Positions 7,327 to 14,051 of a stretch of DNA of 25,554 nucleotides are shown one piece after another. The notes under the pieces are model-generated. The model did no database searches. It saw only the letters and a program-made list of their open reading frames with translations, and was not told the origin of the DNA. The position numbers and the translations under genes are program-made. The stretch is from CBFGWV01 sp965652545 (GTDB taxonomy: Bacteria; Pseudomonadota; Gammaproteobacteria; Competibacterales; Competibacteraceae), in contig CBFGWV010000034.1 of assembly GCA_965652545.1 (NCBI GenBank), forward strand, positions 1-25,554. The letters run 5' to 3'. Every line of letters starts with the position of its first letter. Positions within the stretch are counted from its first letter, which is position 1.

Positions 7327-8658
7327 ATGGCAGGCAGGCGCCGCCGCCCGCGGCTTCCCAGCGATCCGGTAACGGTCGATATCGAGGATCTCACGCACGA
7401 GGGCCTCGGCGTCGCCCGCGTCGACGGCAAGGCCACCTTTATCGACGGTGCCCTGCCCGGAGAGCGCGTCAGTTTCCGTTACACCAGGGTGCACAGTCAG
7501 TACGATCATGGGCAATGCGAGGAGGTGCTCTCGCCGGCGGCGGAGCGTGTGTCGCCCGGCTGCGCCCACTTCGGTGTCTGTGGGGGCTGCGCATTGCAGC
7601 ATCTTGACCCGGATGCGCAGGTTCGGCACAAAGCCCACTGGTTGGAGCAAAGCCTGACCCGAATCGGCAAGGTGACGCCCGAACAATGGCTGGCGCCCCT
7701 GCGTGGTCCCCTATGGGGCTATCGGCACAAGGCCCGCCTGGGGGTCAAGTACGTCAAGGGCAAGGGTAGGGTGCTGGTCGGCTTTCGCGAGCGCCATGCA
7801 CCGTACGTGGCCGATATCGAGAGCTGTCCGGTACTGCATCCGGCGGTCGGGGAGCGGTTGCTGGCGCTGTCCGACCTCATCGGCGGTCTGTCGGTGTCGG
7901 ACCGTGTCGCTCAGATCGAAGTAGCCGTCGGCGAGCCGACGGTTGCACTGAGTCTGCGCGTGCTCAGCGAGCCCAGCGAGGACGACAAGCACAAGCTGGT
8001 GCGGTTTGCGCAGGACACCGGTATTGCTTTGTATCTTCAGCCAGCCGGCAATGAGTCGACGACGCCCTTATGGCCGCAGGACGGTACATTGTCATACGCT
8101 CTGCCGGATTTCGATCTGACCATGGCGTTCAAGCCGTTCCACTTCACTCAGGTGAACCCACAGATCAACCGGCAGATGATCCGCCAGGCGCTGGAGTGGT
8201 TGGATCTGCAACCCGGGCAACGGGTGCTGGACTTGTTCTGCGGGCTGGGCAATTTTACCTTGCCACTGGCACGGAACGCCGCATCGGTCGTGGGCGTGGA
8301 AGGAGACGCCAGCCTAGTGGAGTGGGCTGGCCGCAACGCCCGCGCCAATGGCTTGGACAACGCCGAATTCCATGCCGCAGACCTGACCCGCGACCAGTCC
8401 GCCGCACCGTGGTGGGGTGCAGGGTTCGAGCGGGTGTTGCTCGACCCACCGCGTTCCGGGGCCTTGGAGGTCCTACCGCTGGTGGCAGCCACCGGTGCAC
8501 GGCGATTGGTCTACGTCTCCTGCCATCCGGCCACGCTGGCCCGCGACGCCGGTATCCTGGTGCATGAGCACGGCTACCGTCTCCTGGCGGCAGGTGTCAT
8601 GGACATGTTCCCCCACACGGCGCATGTCGAATCCATGGCAGTGTTCGATCGACCCTGA
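7327..8658 (+). CDS. rlmD: 23S rRNA (uracil-1939-C5) methyltransferase RlmD
   Basis: RlmD (RumA) is a SAM-dependent enzyme that makes m5U1939 in 23S rRNA. With ATG 7327 it is 443 aa (E. coli 433). An N-terminal TRAM domain is followed by four cysteines for the 4Fe-4S cluster, C79, C85, C88 and C167; their spacing closely matches the E. coli set. The SAM-binding core has VLDLFCGLGNFTLPLA (about 300-315), DPPRSG at 373-378 and the catalytic cysteine C399 in YVSCHPATL. An AGGA about 11 bases upstream supports this start. It follows the exonuclease gene after 28 bases. In many relatives relA follows rlmD; here rdgC does. Confidence 0.95.
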   Translation: MAGRRRRPRLPSDPVTVDIEDLTHEGLGVARVDGKATFIDGALPGERVSFRYTRVHSQYDHGQCEEVLSPAAERVSPGCAHFGVCGGCALQHLDPDAQVRHKAHWLEQSLTRIGKVTPEQWLAPLRGPLWGYRHKARLGVKYVKGKGRVLVGFRERHAPYVADIESCPVLHPAVGERLLALSDLIGGLSVSDRVAQIEVAVGEPTVALSLRVLSEPSEDDKHKLVRFAQDTGIALYLQPAGNESTTPLWPQDGTLSYALPDFDLTMAFKPFHFTQVNPQINRQMIRQALEWLDLQPGQRVLDLFCGLGNFTLPLARNAASVVGVEGDASLVEWAGRNARANGLDNAEFHAADLTRDQSAAPWWGAGFERVLLDPPRSGALEVLPLVAATGARRLVYVSCHPATLARDAGILVHEHGYRLLAAGVMDMFPHTAHVESMAVFDRP

Positions 8659-8683
8659 ATCACCCTGACAACCTGAGGAATTT

Positions 8684-9640
8684 ATGCACGGATTTCGCGC
8701 GCTCACCGTATTCGCGTTCACCGACACAATGTTGCCGGACGCCGACACCGTGGCCAGTGCCCTGTCGGCACGGCCTGCGCGGCCGTGTCTCGGCCATGAG
8801 CCGTCGACCCGCGGTTGGGCACCGGTATTCTCAGCCATCGACGAGCGGCCAGTGTTCGAGAGCAATCGCTGCCTGGTGATGGCCTGGGAAACCGAAGAAC
8901 GGCTGCTGCCCTCAAGCGTGGTGAACGAGACACTCGATGAAAAAGTCGCCGAGATCGAAGCCCGCGAGGGTCGCCGTCTGCGCCGTCAGGAGCGCATGGA
9001 ACTCAAAGACGAGGTCGTGGACAGCCTGCTGCCGCGCGCGTTCACTCGCCGCCGGCGGACATGGGGGTATATGGACCTGGAAGCGCGCTGGTTGGTGATC
9101 GACGGTACGTCCAAACGCGTCGTCGAAGGTTTTGTCAGTGATTTACGCAGCACGCTGGGGACGTTGCCGATCGCGCCGCTGGCTTCCAAGACCCCTCCGG
9201 CTACTGCCATGACCGCGTGGTTGGTTGACGGCCAACTGCCGGAGGGATTGGACGCGGAGGGTGAGTTGGAACTGCGCGGCGGCGGTGAGCAGGAAGCCGT
9301 CATCCGCTGCCGCGGTGAGGATCCGCTGGGCGCTGAGATCGGTCATCACCTGACCGCGGGCAAGCAGGTGACGCGGCTTGCATTGACTTGGCGGGAGCAT
9401 CTGGCCTTGGTGTTGGGTGACGACTGGAGCCTGCGCCGTGTGCGGCTGACGGATGCCGCCATGGACGATGCCGAGCTGGACCAAGAGGACCCGGTGGCTG
9501 CATTCGATGCCGGATTCACCTTATTCAGCAGCACCTTGCGCCAAGCCTTGCCAGAGCTGCTGGAAGCCTGTGGTGGGGCTTCGGTGCCTGCGGGATCGGG
9601 GTCTTCGATTACCGCTGCGCCGTTCACCGACGTCGCCTAG
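8684..9640 (+). CDS. rdgC: Recombination-associated protein RdgC
   Basis: RdgC forms a ring-shaped dimer that binds DNA and modulates RecA-dependent recombination. The 318-aa protein has the family features: GWAPVF near residue 44, the charged helix DEKVAEIEAREGRRLRRQER at about 85-104, the LPRAFTRR segment that follows, and a C-terminal FTLFSSTLRQALPELLEACGG region. A good Shine-Dalgarno (TGAGGA) precedes the ATG. The gene starts 25 bases after rlmD and probably ends the cysM-rdgC transcription unit. It is slightly longer than E. coli RdgC (303 aa). Confidence 0.93.
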   Translation: MHGFRALTVFAFTDTMLPDADTVASALSARPARPCLGHEPSTRGWAPVFSAIDERPVFESNRCLVMAWETEERLLPSSVVNETLDEKVAEIEAREGRRLRRQERMELKDEVVDSLLPRAFTRRRRTWGYMDLEARWLVIDGTSKRVVEGFVSDLRSTLGTLPIAPLASKTPPATAMTAWLVDGQLPEGLDAEGELELRGGGEQEAVIRCRGEDPLGAEIGHHLTAGKQVTRLALTWREHLALVLGDDWSLRRVRLTDAAMDDAELDQEDPVAAFDAGFTLFSSTLRQALPELLEACGGASVPAGSGSSITAAPFTDVA

Positions 9641-9686
9641 CAAGAACCCCCGCGTGTCGCATCCTCTGGGCAGGCGGGATCGTTCA

Positions 9687-9705
9687 AGCCGATGACGAAT
9701 CGGCT
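9687..9705. terminator. Hairpin after rdgC, possible weak terminator
   Basis: There is a perfect 7-base stem (AGCCGAT / ATCGGCT) with a 5-base loop, 46 bases after the rdgC stop. No T-run follows, so it is not a classical intrinsic terminator. It may only protect the 3' end or be part of the repeat-rich gap. Confidence 0.35.
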
Positions 9706-9724
9706 CTCCAAGCTCCGGGCACCC

Positions 9725-9825
9725 GTAGGAGCGGACCCCCGTGCGCGATCGGCCCAGGACCGGCGCCGAGCCTGCGGGCTTTGGCACCATCCGCAGCAAT
9801 CGCCCTGAGGGCAGGGCTCCTGCAC
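9725..9825. repeat. Inverted pair of REP-like sequences
   Basis: Two copies of the GTAGGAGC-type REP head lie in opposite orientation. One is on the plus strand at 9725-9750 (GTAGGAGC, ending GCGCGATC). The other is on the minus strand at 9796-9825 (GCAGGAGC, stem CCCTG/CAGGG, then GCGATTGC). This head-stem-GCGAT layout is the pattern of REP sequences common in Pseudomonas and related gammaproteobacteria, and an inverted pair is the typical BIME arrangement. The plus-strand copy has a poor stem and may be decayed. No other clear copy was noticed in this window. Confidence 0.6.
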
Positions 9826-9859
9826 TACACCCGGTTCGAGGCATAGTGTGTGCGTACCC

Positions 9860-9906
9860 TTGACGTTTTCCCGTATTGGAGAAATTATTCCCAATATGGA
9901 AAAGCA
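9860..9906 (+). promoter_or_regulatory. Candidate promoter and overlapping operator of the XRE regulator
   Basis: TTGACG (9860-9865) is followed after 17 bases by AATTAT (9883-9888), a fair sigma-70 pair. An imperfect inverted repeat, TTTTCC-n-TATTGG (9866-9879) against CCAATA-TGGAAAA (9891-9903), covers the -10 and the ATG at 9896. A repressor bound here would block transcription, so autoregulation by the XRE protein is a natural reading. The predicted transcription start is about 9895-9896, at the start codon. All of this is inference from sequence. Confidence 0.5.
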
Positions 9907-10468
9907 CCAAGAATACGACGCAACCATCGACCAACGCATCGCTCAGCGTCTCAAGGCACTGCGTGCGGAGCACGGCTGGCCGCTGGACGAGCTCGCACGG
10001 CGCAGTAACGTTAGCCGAGCTACGCTGTCTCGGCTCGAAAACGCCGAGGTAAGCGCTACGGCGGGTGTGTTGGGCAAGCTGTGCGCAGCCTATGGTCTGA
10101 CCATGACCCGGCTGATGCATATGGTCGAGGAAGGCTTCTCGCCGCTCGTCCCACGGGATGCCCAATCGGTATGGACCGATCCGGACATCGGCTTTCGACG
10201 GCGGTCGATCTCGCCACCGGCCCGCACCCTCGTCGGCGAGGCCTTGGAGTGCGAGCTCGATGCGGGTGTGCGCATCACCTACGAGCGCCCGCCGAGAGAT
10301 GGCCTGGAACACCACTTGCTGCTGATCGACGGGCGGCTGGAGGTCACCGTCGGTGGGTACGCCCATGCGCTGCAACCGGGCGATTGCCTGCGCTATCAAC
10401 TCTTTGGTGCCAGCACGTTTGCAACGCCGGACACATCCCCCGCCAGATACATCCTGTTCATCGTGTGA
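9896..10468 (+). CDS. XRE-family regulator with C-terminal cupin domain
   Basis: This is a 190-aa transcription regulator. An N-terminal helix-turn-helix lies at about residues 11-66 (RIAQRLKALRAEHGWPLDEL, then SNVSRATLSRLENAE). A cupin fold follows at about 115-180 (LEHHLLLIDGRLEVTVGG, then LQPGDCLRY). The second cupin motif lacks the usual histidine, so a metal site looks incomplete and the domain may bind an organic ligand. ATG 9896 gives the normal start. A GTG at 9848 would add 16 residues but lies upstream of the candidate promoter. It is followed after 11 bases by a GNAT gene, a common regulator-acetyltransferase pair. The effector is unknown. Confidence 0.88.
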   Translation: MEKHQEYDATIDQRIAQRLKALRAEHGWPLDELARRSNVSRATLSRLENAEVSATAGVLGKLCAAYGLTMTRLMHMVEEGFSPLVPRDAQSVWTDPDIGFRRRSISPPARTLVGEALECELDAGVRITYERPPRDGLEHHLLLIDGRLEVTVGGYAHALQPGDCLRYQLFGASTFATPDTSPARYILFIV

Positions 10469-10479
10469 GGCAGAGCATC

Positions 10480-11055
10480 ATGGACAAAGCCATTACCATT
10501 TCAATGCTTTCGGCCGATGAGGCCGCCGCGCAGATTCCCGACCTGGGCGCGCTGCTGCATGCCTGTGTCCATGCCGGCGCCAGCATCAACTTCGTACTGC
10601 CGTTTTCTGAGGCCGATAGCGAGACGTTCTGGCGGATGAAGGTGCTCCCAGGACTCCACGGCGGCACCCGGCGATTATGGGTCGCCCGGTACCAGGGATG
10701 CATCGCCGGGTCGGTTCAACTGGATATCGACACTCCGCCGAACCAACCTCACCGCGCGGAGGTGACCAAACTGATGGTGCATCCCGATTATCGCCGTCTT
10801 GGGATCGCCAGGGCGCTGATGGCGGCGCTCGAAACCATGGTGGGCGAATTGGGCCGGAATCTGATCACGCTGGACACCCGTACCGGCGACCACGCCGAGC
10901 CGCTCTACGCATCGCTGGGGTATGTGACGGCCGGCATCATCCCGGCGTATTGCCGTGACCCGATGGCAGATCGGCTGGACTCGACGACAATCATGTACAA
11001 GCGCCTCTTGGCGGCTCGATCGGCAGAGCCTGCTGGCGCCATCATCCGCGGGTGA
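10480..11055 (+). CDS. GNAT-family N-acetyltransferase, tabtoxin-resistance-like
   Basis: This 191-aa acetyl-CoA-dependent transferase has the acetyl-CoA pyrophosphate loop RRLGIA at 105-110, just after KLMVHPDY. The LYASLGY element is at 142-148. The stretches GASINFVLPF and NQPHRAEVTKLMVHP resemble GNATs annotated as tabtoxin-resistance (Ttr)-like, but the substrate cannot be told from sequence. It starts 11 bases after the XRE-cupin gene, with GAGG about 10 bases before the ATG, so the two are probably co-transcribed and the regulator may control it. Its last 14 bases overlap the 3' end of the convergent lysR gene. A much longer in-frame extension upstream is spurious because it runs through the regulator gene. 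Confidence 0.87.
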   Translation: MDKAITISMLSADEAAAQIPDLGALLHACVHAGASINFVLPFSEADSETFWRMKVLPGLHGGTRRLWVARYQGCIAGSVQLDIDTPPNQPHRAEVTKLMVHPDYRRLGIARALMAALETMVGELGRNLITLDTRTGDHAEPLYASLGYVTAGIIPAYCRDPMADRLDSTTIMYKRLLAARSAEPAGAIIRG

Positions 11056-11953
11056 AGAAATCCGGATCGATGAACTCAATGAACCGCCTCGCCTGTGGGG
11101 AGAGAAACTTGCCGCGACGCATGACCACACCATAGGTGCGGCGGGGAAAGTAGGTATCCAGGTCGTAGCAGAACAGATTGTCGCCGGGGCTCAGGCAGAT
11201 GCCGCTGACGATGGAAATCCCCATTCCCATTTCGACGTACTTCTTGATCACCTCCCAACCGCCGGCCTGGACGTGCACGTTGAGATGCAGATCCTGCTGC
11301 TGGAATGCCAGCTCCACCATGCTTAAGGTGTTCAGGTGGCGGGGCGGCAGGATGAACTGGTAGGGGGCGACGTCAGCCAGCTTGATTTCGTCGCGGCCGG
11401 CTAACGGGTGCCCGAGCGGCGCGATGAGCACCTGGGGGAAGTCGTATAGCGGCTTGTAGCTGATATCGTCCGGTGCATCGCGAAACGAACCCACGGCGAA
11501 GTCGACCTCATCGTCCCGCAGGAGCACCAGACCTTGCTGACCCGGCACATTGTGAAATCTAACCCGTATGCCGGGATAAGATTCACCAAAGCGCTTCACG
11601 ATGTCTGGCAACAGATACAGAATGGTGGACTCCCCGGCGGTGATGTTGAGTTCACCGTGATCGAGCGAACCCCGCCGCGAGGAGAAGGTCTCCGGCAACG
11701 TGTCGAAGCCTTGCACCAACGGCAGTGAGAGGTCGAACAGAACCTGCCCCTCGGGTGTCACCTGGATCCTTGGCCCACGCCGCTCGAAGAGGATGACGCC
11801 GAGCTCCCGCTCCAGTGCCTGTATCTGGAGCGACACCGACGGCTGGCTGAGAAACATGCGCTCGGCGGCCTTGGAAATGCTGCCGGTCTGCACGGCGAAA
11901 CAGAACCCGCGCAGCTGCTGGAGACGGTTCTGCTTGTAGTAGTGGCGATTCAT
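11042..11953 (-). CDS. LysR-family transcriptional regulator, CysB-like
   Basis: This 303-aa LTTR has an N-terminal winged HTH (about 12-70, with AAERMFLSQPSVSLQIQALE and LFERRGPRI). A type 2 periplasmic-binding effector domain starts near residue 100. The segment WEVIKKYVEMGMGISIV recalls the CysB subgroup (VIKTYVALGLGIGLV in CysB), though it is not CysB itself. A GGAGAAGG Shine-Dalgarno lies just before the ATG. It diverges from aceA, and LTTRs often control the divergent gene, so regulation of isocitrate lyase is plausible. The ligand is unknown. Confidence 0.9.
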   Translation of the reverse strand: MNRHYYKQNRLQQLRGFCFAVQTGSISKAAERMFLSQPSVSLQIQALERELGVILFERRGPRIQVTPEGQVLFDLSLPLVQGFDTLPETFSSRRGSLDHGELNITAGESTILYLLPDIVKRFGESYPGIRVRFHNVPGQQGLVLLRDDEVDFAVGSFRDAPDDISYKPLYDFPQVLIAPLGHPLAGRDEIKLADVAPYQFILPPRHLNTLSMVELAFQQQDLHLNVHVQAGGWEVIKKYVEMGMGISIVSGICLSPGDNLFCYDLDTYFPRRTYGVVMRRGKFLSPQARRFIEFIDPDFFTRG

Positions 11954-11981
11954 TTACCTTCTCCAGTATTGACGTTTCCTA

Positions 11982-12011
11982 TTTTTAGAATTGGTTGATT
12001 TGCGTTGTCAA
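11982..12011 (-). promoter_or_regulatory. lysR promoter with overlapping inverted repeat
   Basis: On the minus strand a consensus -35 TTGACA (12011-12006) is followed after 18 bases by TAAAAA (11987-11982), about 29 bases before the lysR start codon. The inverted repeat TTGA-N9-TCAA (11995-12011) overlaps the -35, as expected for LTTR autoregulation. The hexamers are seen; their function is inference. Confidence 0.55.
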
Positions 12012-12183
12012 ATGTTGCACAGCCGCATAGACTGCGGTCAATTTCTCGGTACGCGATGAATTTCATAATACGAAACCGAAGAAAGGCCGAACCACCAAGG
12101 ACTCAAGCGCCGGGCATTAGGTCCGGGCCGACCACAACCAGATGACCGGTGCCTTAAGAGGGGTGCCGCAAGGAGCGAGAACC
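12012..12183 (+). promoter_or_regulatory. aceA leader region with candidate operator
   Basis: This AT-richer intergenic stretch holds a perfect 5-base inverted repeat, CCGCA-TAGAC-TGCGG (12023-12037). A CATAAT hexamer (12064-12069) could be a -10, but no convincing -35 stands at the right distance, which fits an activator-dependent promoter. The untranslated leader would be about 105 bases. AAGGAG (12170-12175) is a strong ribosome binding site 8 bases before ATG 12184. Confidence 0.4.
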
Positions 12184-13467
12184 ATGCCGCATTTGAACGT
12201 TGACGCGCTGCGTAAGGATTGGGCTGAAAACCCGCGTTGGAAGGGTGTCACTCGCCCGTACTCCCCGGAAGAAGTGGTTCGCTTGCGCGGTACGGCGGGG
12301 GTGGAGCACACCCTGGCTGCCAAGGGGTCCGAGAAGCTCTGGAACTATCTGCACTCCGAACCCTTCGTGAATGCACTTGGCGCGCTGACCGGCAATCAGG
12401 CCATGCAGCAGGTGCGGGCGGGACTCAAGGCCATCTATCTGTCAGGTTGGCAGGTCGCCGCCGATGCCAACCTGGCCGGCGCCATGTATCCCGACCAGTC
12501 GTTGTACCCGGTCAACTCCGTGCCCTCGGTGGTCGAGCGCATCAACAACACCTTGCTGCGTGCCGACGAGCTCAATCATGCCGAGGGCAATGACAGCGTC
12601 GATTGGATGCAACCCATCGTTGCCGATGCCGAAGCCGGTTTTGGCGGGGTGCTCAACGCCTTCGAACTGATGAAGGCGATGATCCGCGCCGGCGCCTCCG
12701 GTGTGCATTGGGAGGATCAGCTCGCGTCCGCCAAAAAGTGTGGTCACATGGGCGGGAAGGTGTTGGTTCCCACTCAGGAAGCCATTCAGAAGCTCGTGGC
12801 GGCCCGTCTGGCGGCGGACATCTGCGGCGCACCGGCGCTGGTGATTGCCCGTACCGACGCTGAAGCGGCGAATCTCGTCACCTCCGACATTGACGAGCGG
12901 GATCGCGAGTTCATCACCAGCAAGGAGCGCACGATCGAAGGCTTCTATCGGGTGCGCAACGGGCTGGAGCAGGCCATAGCCCGCGGCCGTGCCTACTCGC
13001 CGTACGCCGATCTGGTCTGGTGTGAAACCAGCAAGCCCAACCTCGAAGAGGCCAAGCGTTTCGCGGAGGGTATCCACCGGGAGTTTCCCGAGCAGATGCT
13101 TGCCTATAACTGCTCGCCCTCGTTCAACTGGCGCAAGAATCTCGATGAGGCGACCATCGCCAAGTTCCAGCGCGAGCTGGGCGCCATGGGCTACAAGTTC
13201 CAGTTCATTACACTGGCGGGCTTCCACAGCCTGAACTACGGCATGTTCAATCTGGCTCGCGGTTACGCCTCGCGCCAGATGTCGGCCTTCGTGGAGTTGC
13301 AGGAGGCCGAGTTCGCCGCTGCCGAGCAGGGCTTCACCGCTGTGAAGCATCAGCGTGAAGTGGGCACGGGCTACTTCGACGACGTCACCCAGGTCATCGC
13401 TGGTGGCACCTCGTCGCTCACCGCGCTGACCGGATCGACCGAAGAGGCGCAGTTCGAGCACGCCTGA
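12184..13467 (+). CDS. aceA: Isocitrate lyase
   Basis: AceA cleaves isocitrate to glyoxylate and succinate in the glyoxylate shunt, allowing growth on acetate and fatty acids. The catalytic signature KKCGHMGGK is at 184-192 with the active-site cysteine C186. Other family blocks are present: YLSGWQVAADAN, WEDQLASAKKCGH and FNWRKNL. With ATG 12184, chosen for its AAGGAG ribosome binding site, it has 427 aa (E. coli 434). A longer in-frame ATG at 12142 lacks such a site. No malate synthase gene is next to it. It is monocistronic, ending at a strong terminator, and a LysR regulator is divergent. Confidence 0.97.
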   Translation: MPHLNVDALRKDWAENPRWKGVTRPYSPEEVVRLRGTAGVEHTLAAKGSEKLWNYLHSEPFVNALGALTGNQAMQQVRAGLKAIYLSGWQVAADANLAGAMYPDQSLYPVNSVPSVVERINNTLLRADELNHAEGNDSVDWMQPIVADAEAGFGGVLNAFELMKAMIRAGASGVHWEDQLASAKKCGHMGGKVLVPTQEAIQKLVAARLAADICGAPALVIARTDAEAANLVTSDIDERDREFITSKERTIEGFYRVRNGLEQAIARGRAYSPYADLVWCETSKPNLEEAKRFAEGIHREFPEQMLAYNCSPSFNWRKNLDEATIAKFQRELGAMGYKFQFITLAGFHSLNYGMFNLARGYASRQMSAFVELQEAEFAAAEQGFTAVKHQREVGTGYFDDVTQVIAGGTSSLTALTGSTEEAQFEHA

Positions 13468-13490
13468 TCACGACGGTTCACCTTGAAGAC

Positions 13491-13535
13491 GTCGGCCCGC
13501 GTCACCATATACGGTGCCGTGGGCCGACTTTTTTT
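13491..13535 (+). terminator. Intrinsic terminator of aceA
   Basis: The stem GTCGGCCCGCG (13491-13501) pairs with CCGTGGGCCGAC with one mismatch. The hairpin is followed by seven T residues (13529-13535). It lies 24 bases after the aceA stop and separates aceA from clpS. Confidence 0.92.
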
Positions 13536-13547
13536 ACCCGGCTCTCC

Positions 13548-13576
13548 TGGAAAGAACTTCGCGAGATGCTTATATC
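13548..13576 (+). promoter_or_regulatory. Candidate clpS-clpA promoter
   Basis: TGGAAA (13548-13553) and TATATC (13571-13576) are 17 bases apart and each matches the sigma-70 consensus at 4 of 6 positions. It is the best candidate in the 152-base stretch between the aceA terminator and clpS. The leader after it can form a perfect GCCGGC-ACT-GCCGGC hairpin (13635-13649). Confidence 0.4.
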
Positions 13577-13687
13577 TAAGTGAGGGTAACGGCGCGACGG
13601 TAGCCGGCCGGGTGATACCATGCGAGGGTCTCGCGCCGGCACTGCCGGCCGCGGGTAGGCAAGAAACCCATCCCATCGCAGTGAGTC

Positions 13688-14020
13688 ATGGCCGAGTTTC
13701 CTCAAATCCCTCAAAACGGTGACGATGACCACGGTCTGGTCACCGAGCGCGCAAAGCCGAAGCTTAAGCAGCCGCGGCTGTACAAGGTGGTGTTGTTGAA
13801 CGACGACTACACCCCGATGGAATTTGTGGTGCATGTGTTGGAGACGTTCTTCACCATGAACCGTGAGAAGGCCACCCAGGTGATGCTGCATGTGCATACC
13901 CGGGGTAAAGGGGTGTGTGGCGTGTTTACCCATGAGATTGCCGAAAGCAAGGCCTCGCAGGTGAACGAGTTCTCACGCCGCCATGATCATCCGTTACTGT
14001 GCACTCTCGAAGAGGCCTGA
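13688..14020 (+). CDS. clpS: ClpS, N-degron adaptor of ClpAP
   Basis: ClpS captures proteins with N-terminal Leu, Phe, Tyr or Trp and hands them to ClpA. The 110-aa protein has a flexible N-terminal tail (1-28) and the binding pocket residues N38, D39, D40, T42 and M44 in LLNDDYTPME. H70 in MLHVHTRGKG matches E. coli H66. The ribosome binding site is weak (GTGAG). clpA starts 31 bases later, so the two are surely co-transcribed. All pocket residues are intact, predicting full N-degron specificity. Confidence 0.97.
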   Translation: MAEFPQIPQNGDDDHGLVTERAKPKLKQPRLYKVVLLNDDYTPMEFVVHVLETFFTMNREKATQVMLHVHTRGKGVCGVFTHEIAESKASQVNEFSRRHDHPLLCTLEEA

Positions 14021-14051
14021 TCCTGTCCACCCAGCTTGCTGAGGTCCGACC

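Noticed and set aside
9830..9842. GGTTCGAG as the T-loop of a tRNA
   Set aside because: No acceptor, D-arm or anticodon stem can be assembled around it, and it lies in the repeat-rich gap.
10081..10479. A long upstream extension of the GNAT gene
   Set aside because: It runs entirely through the XRE-cupin gene in another frame. The GNAT fold begins at ATG 10480, which has its own ribosome binding site.
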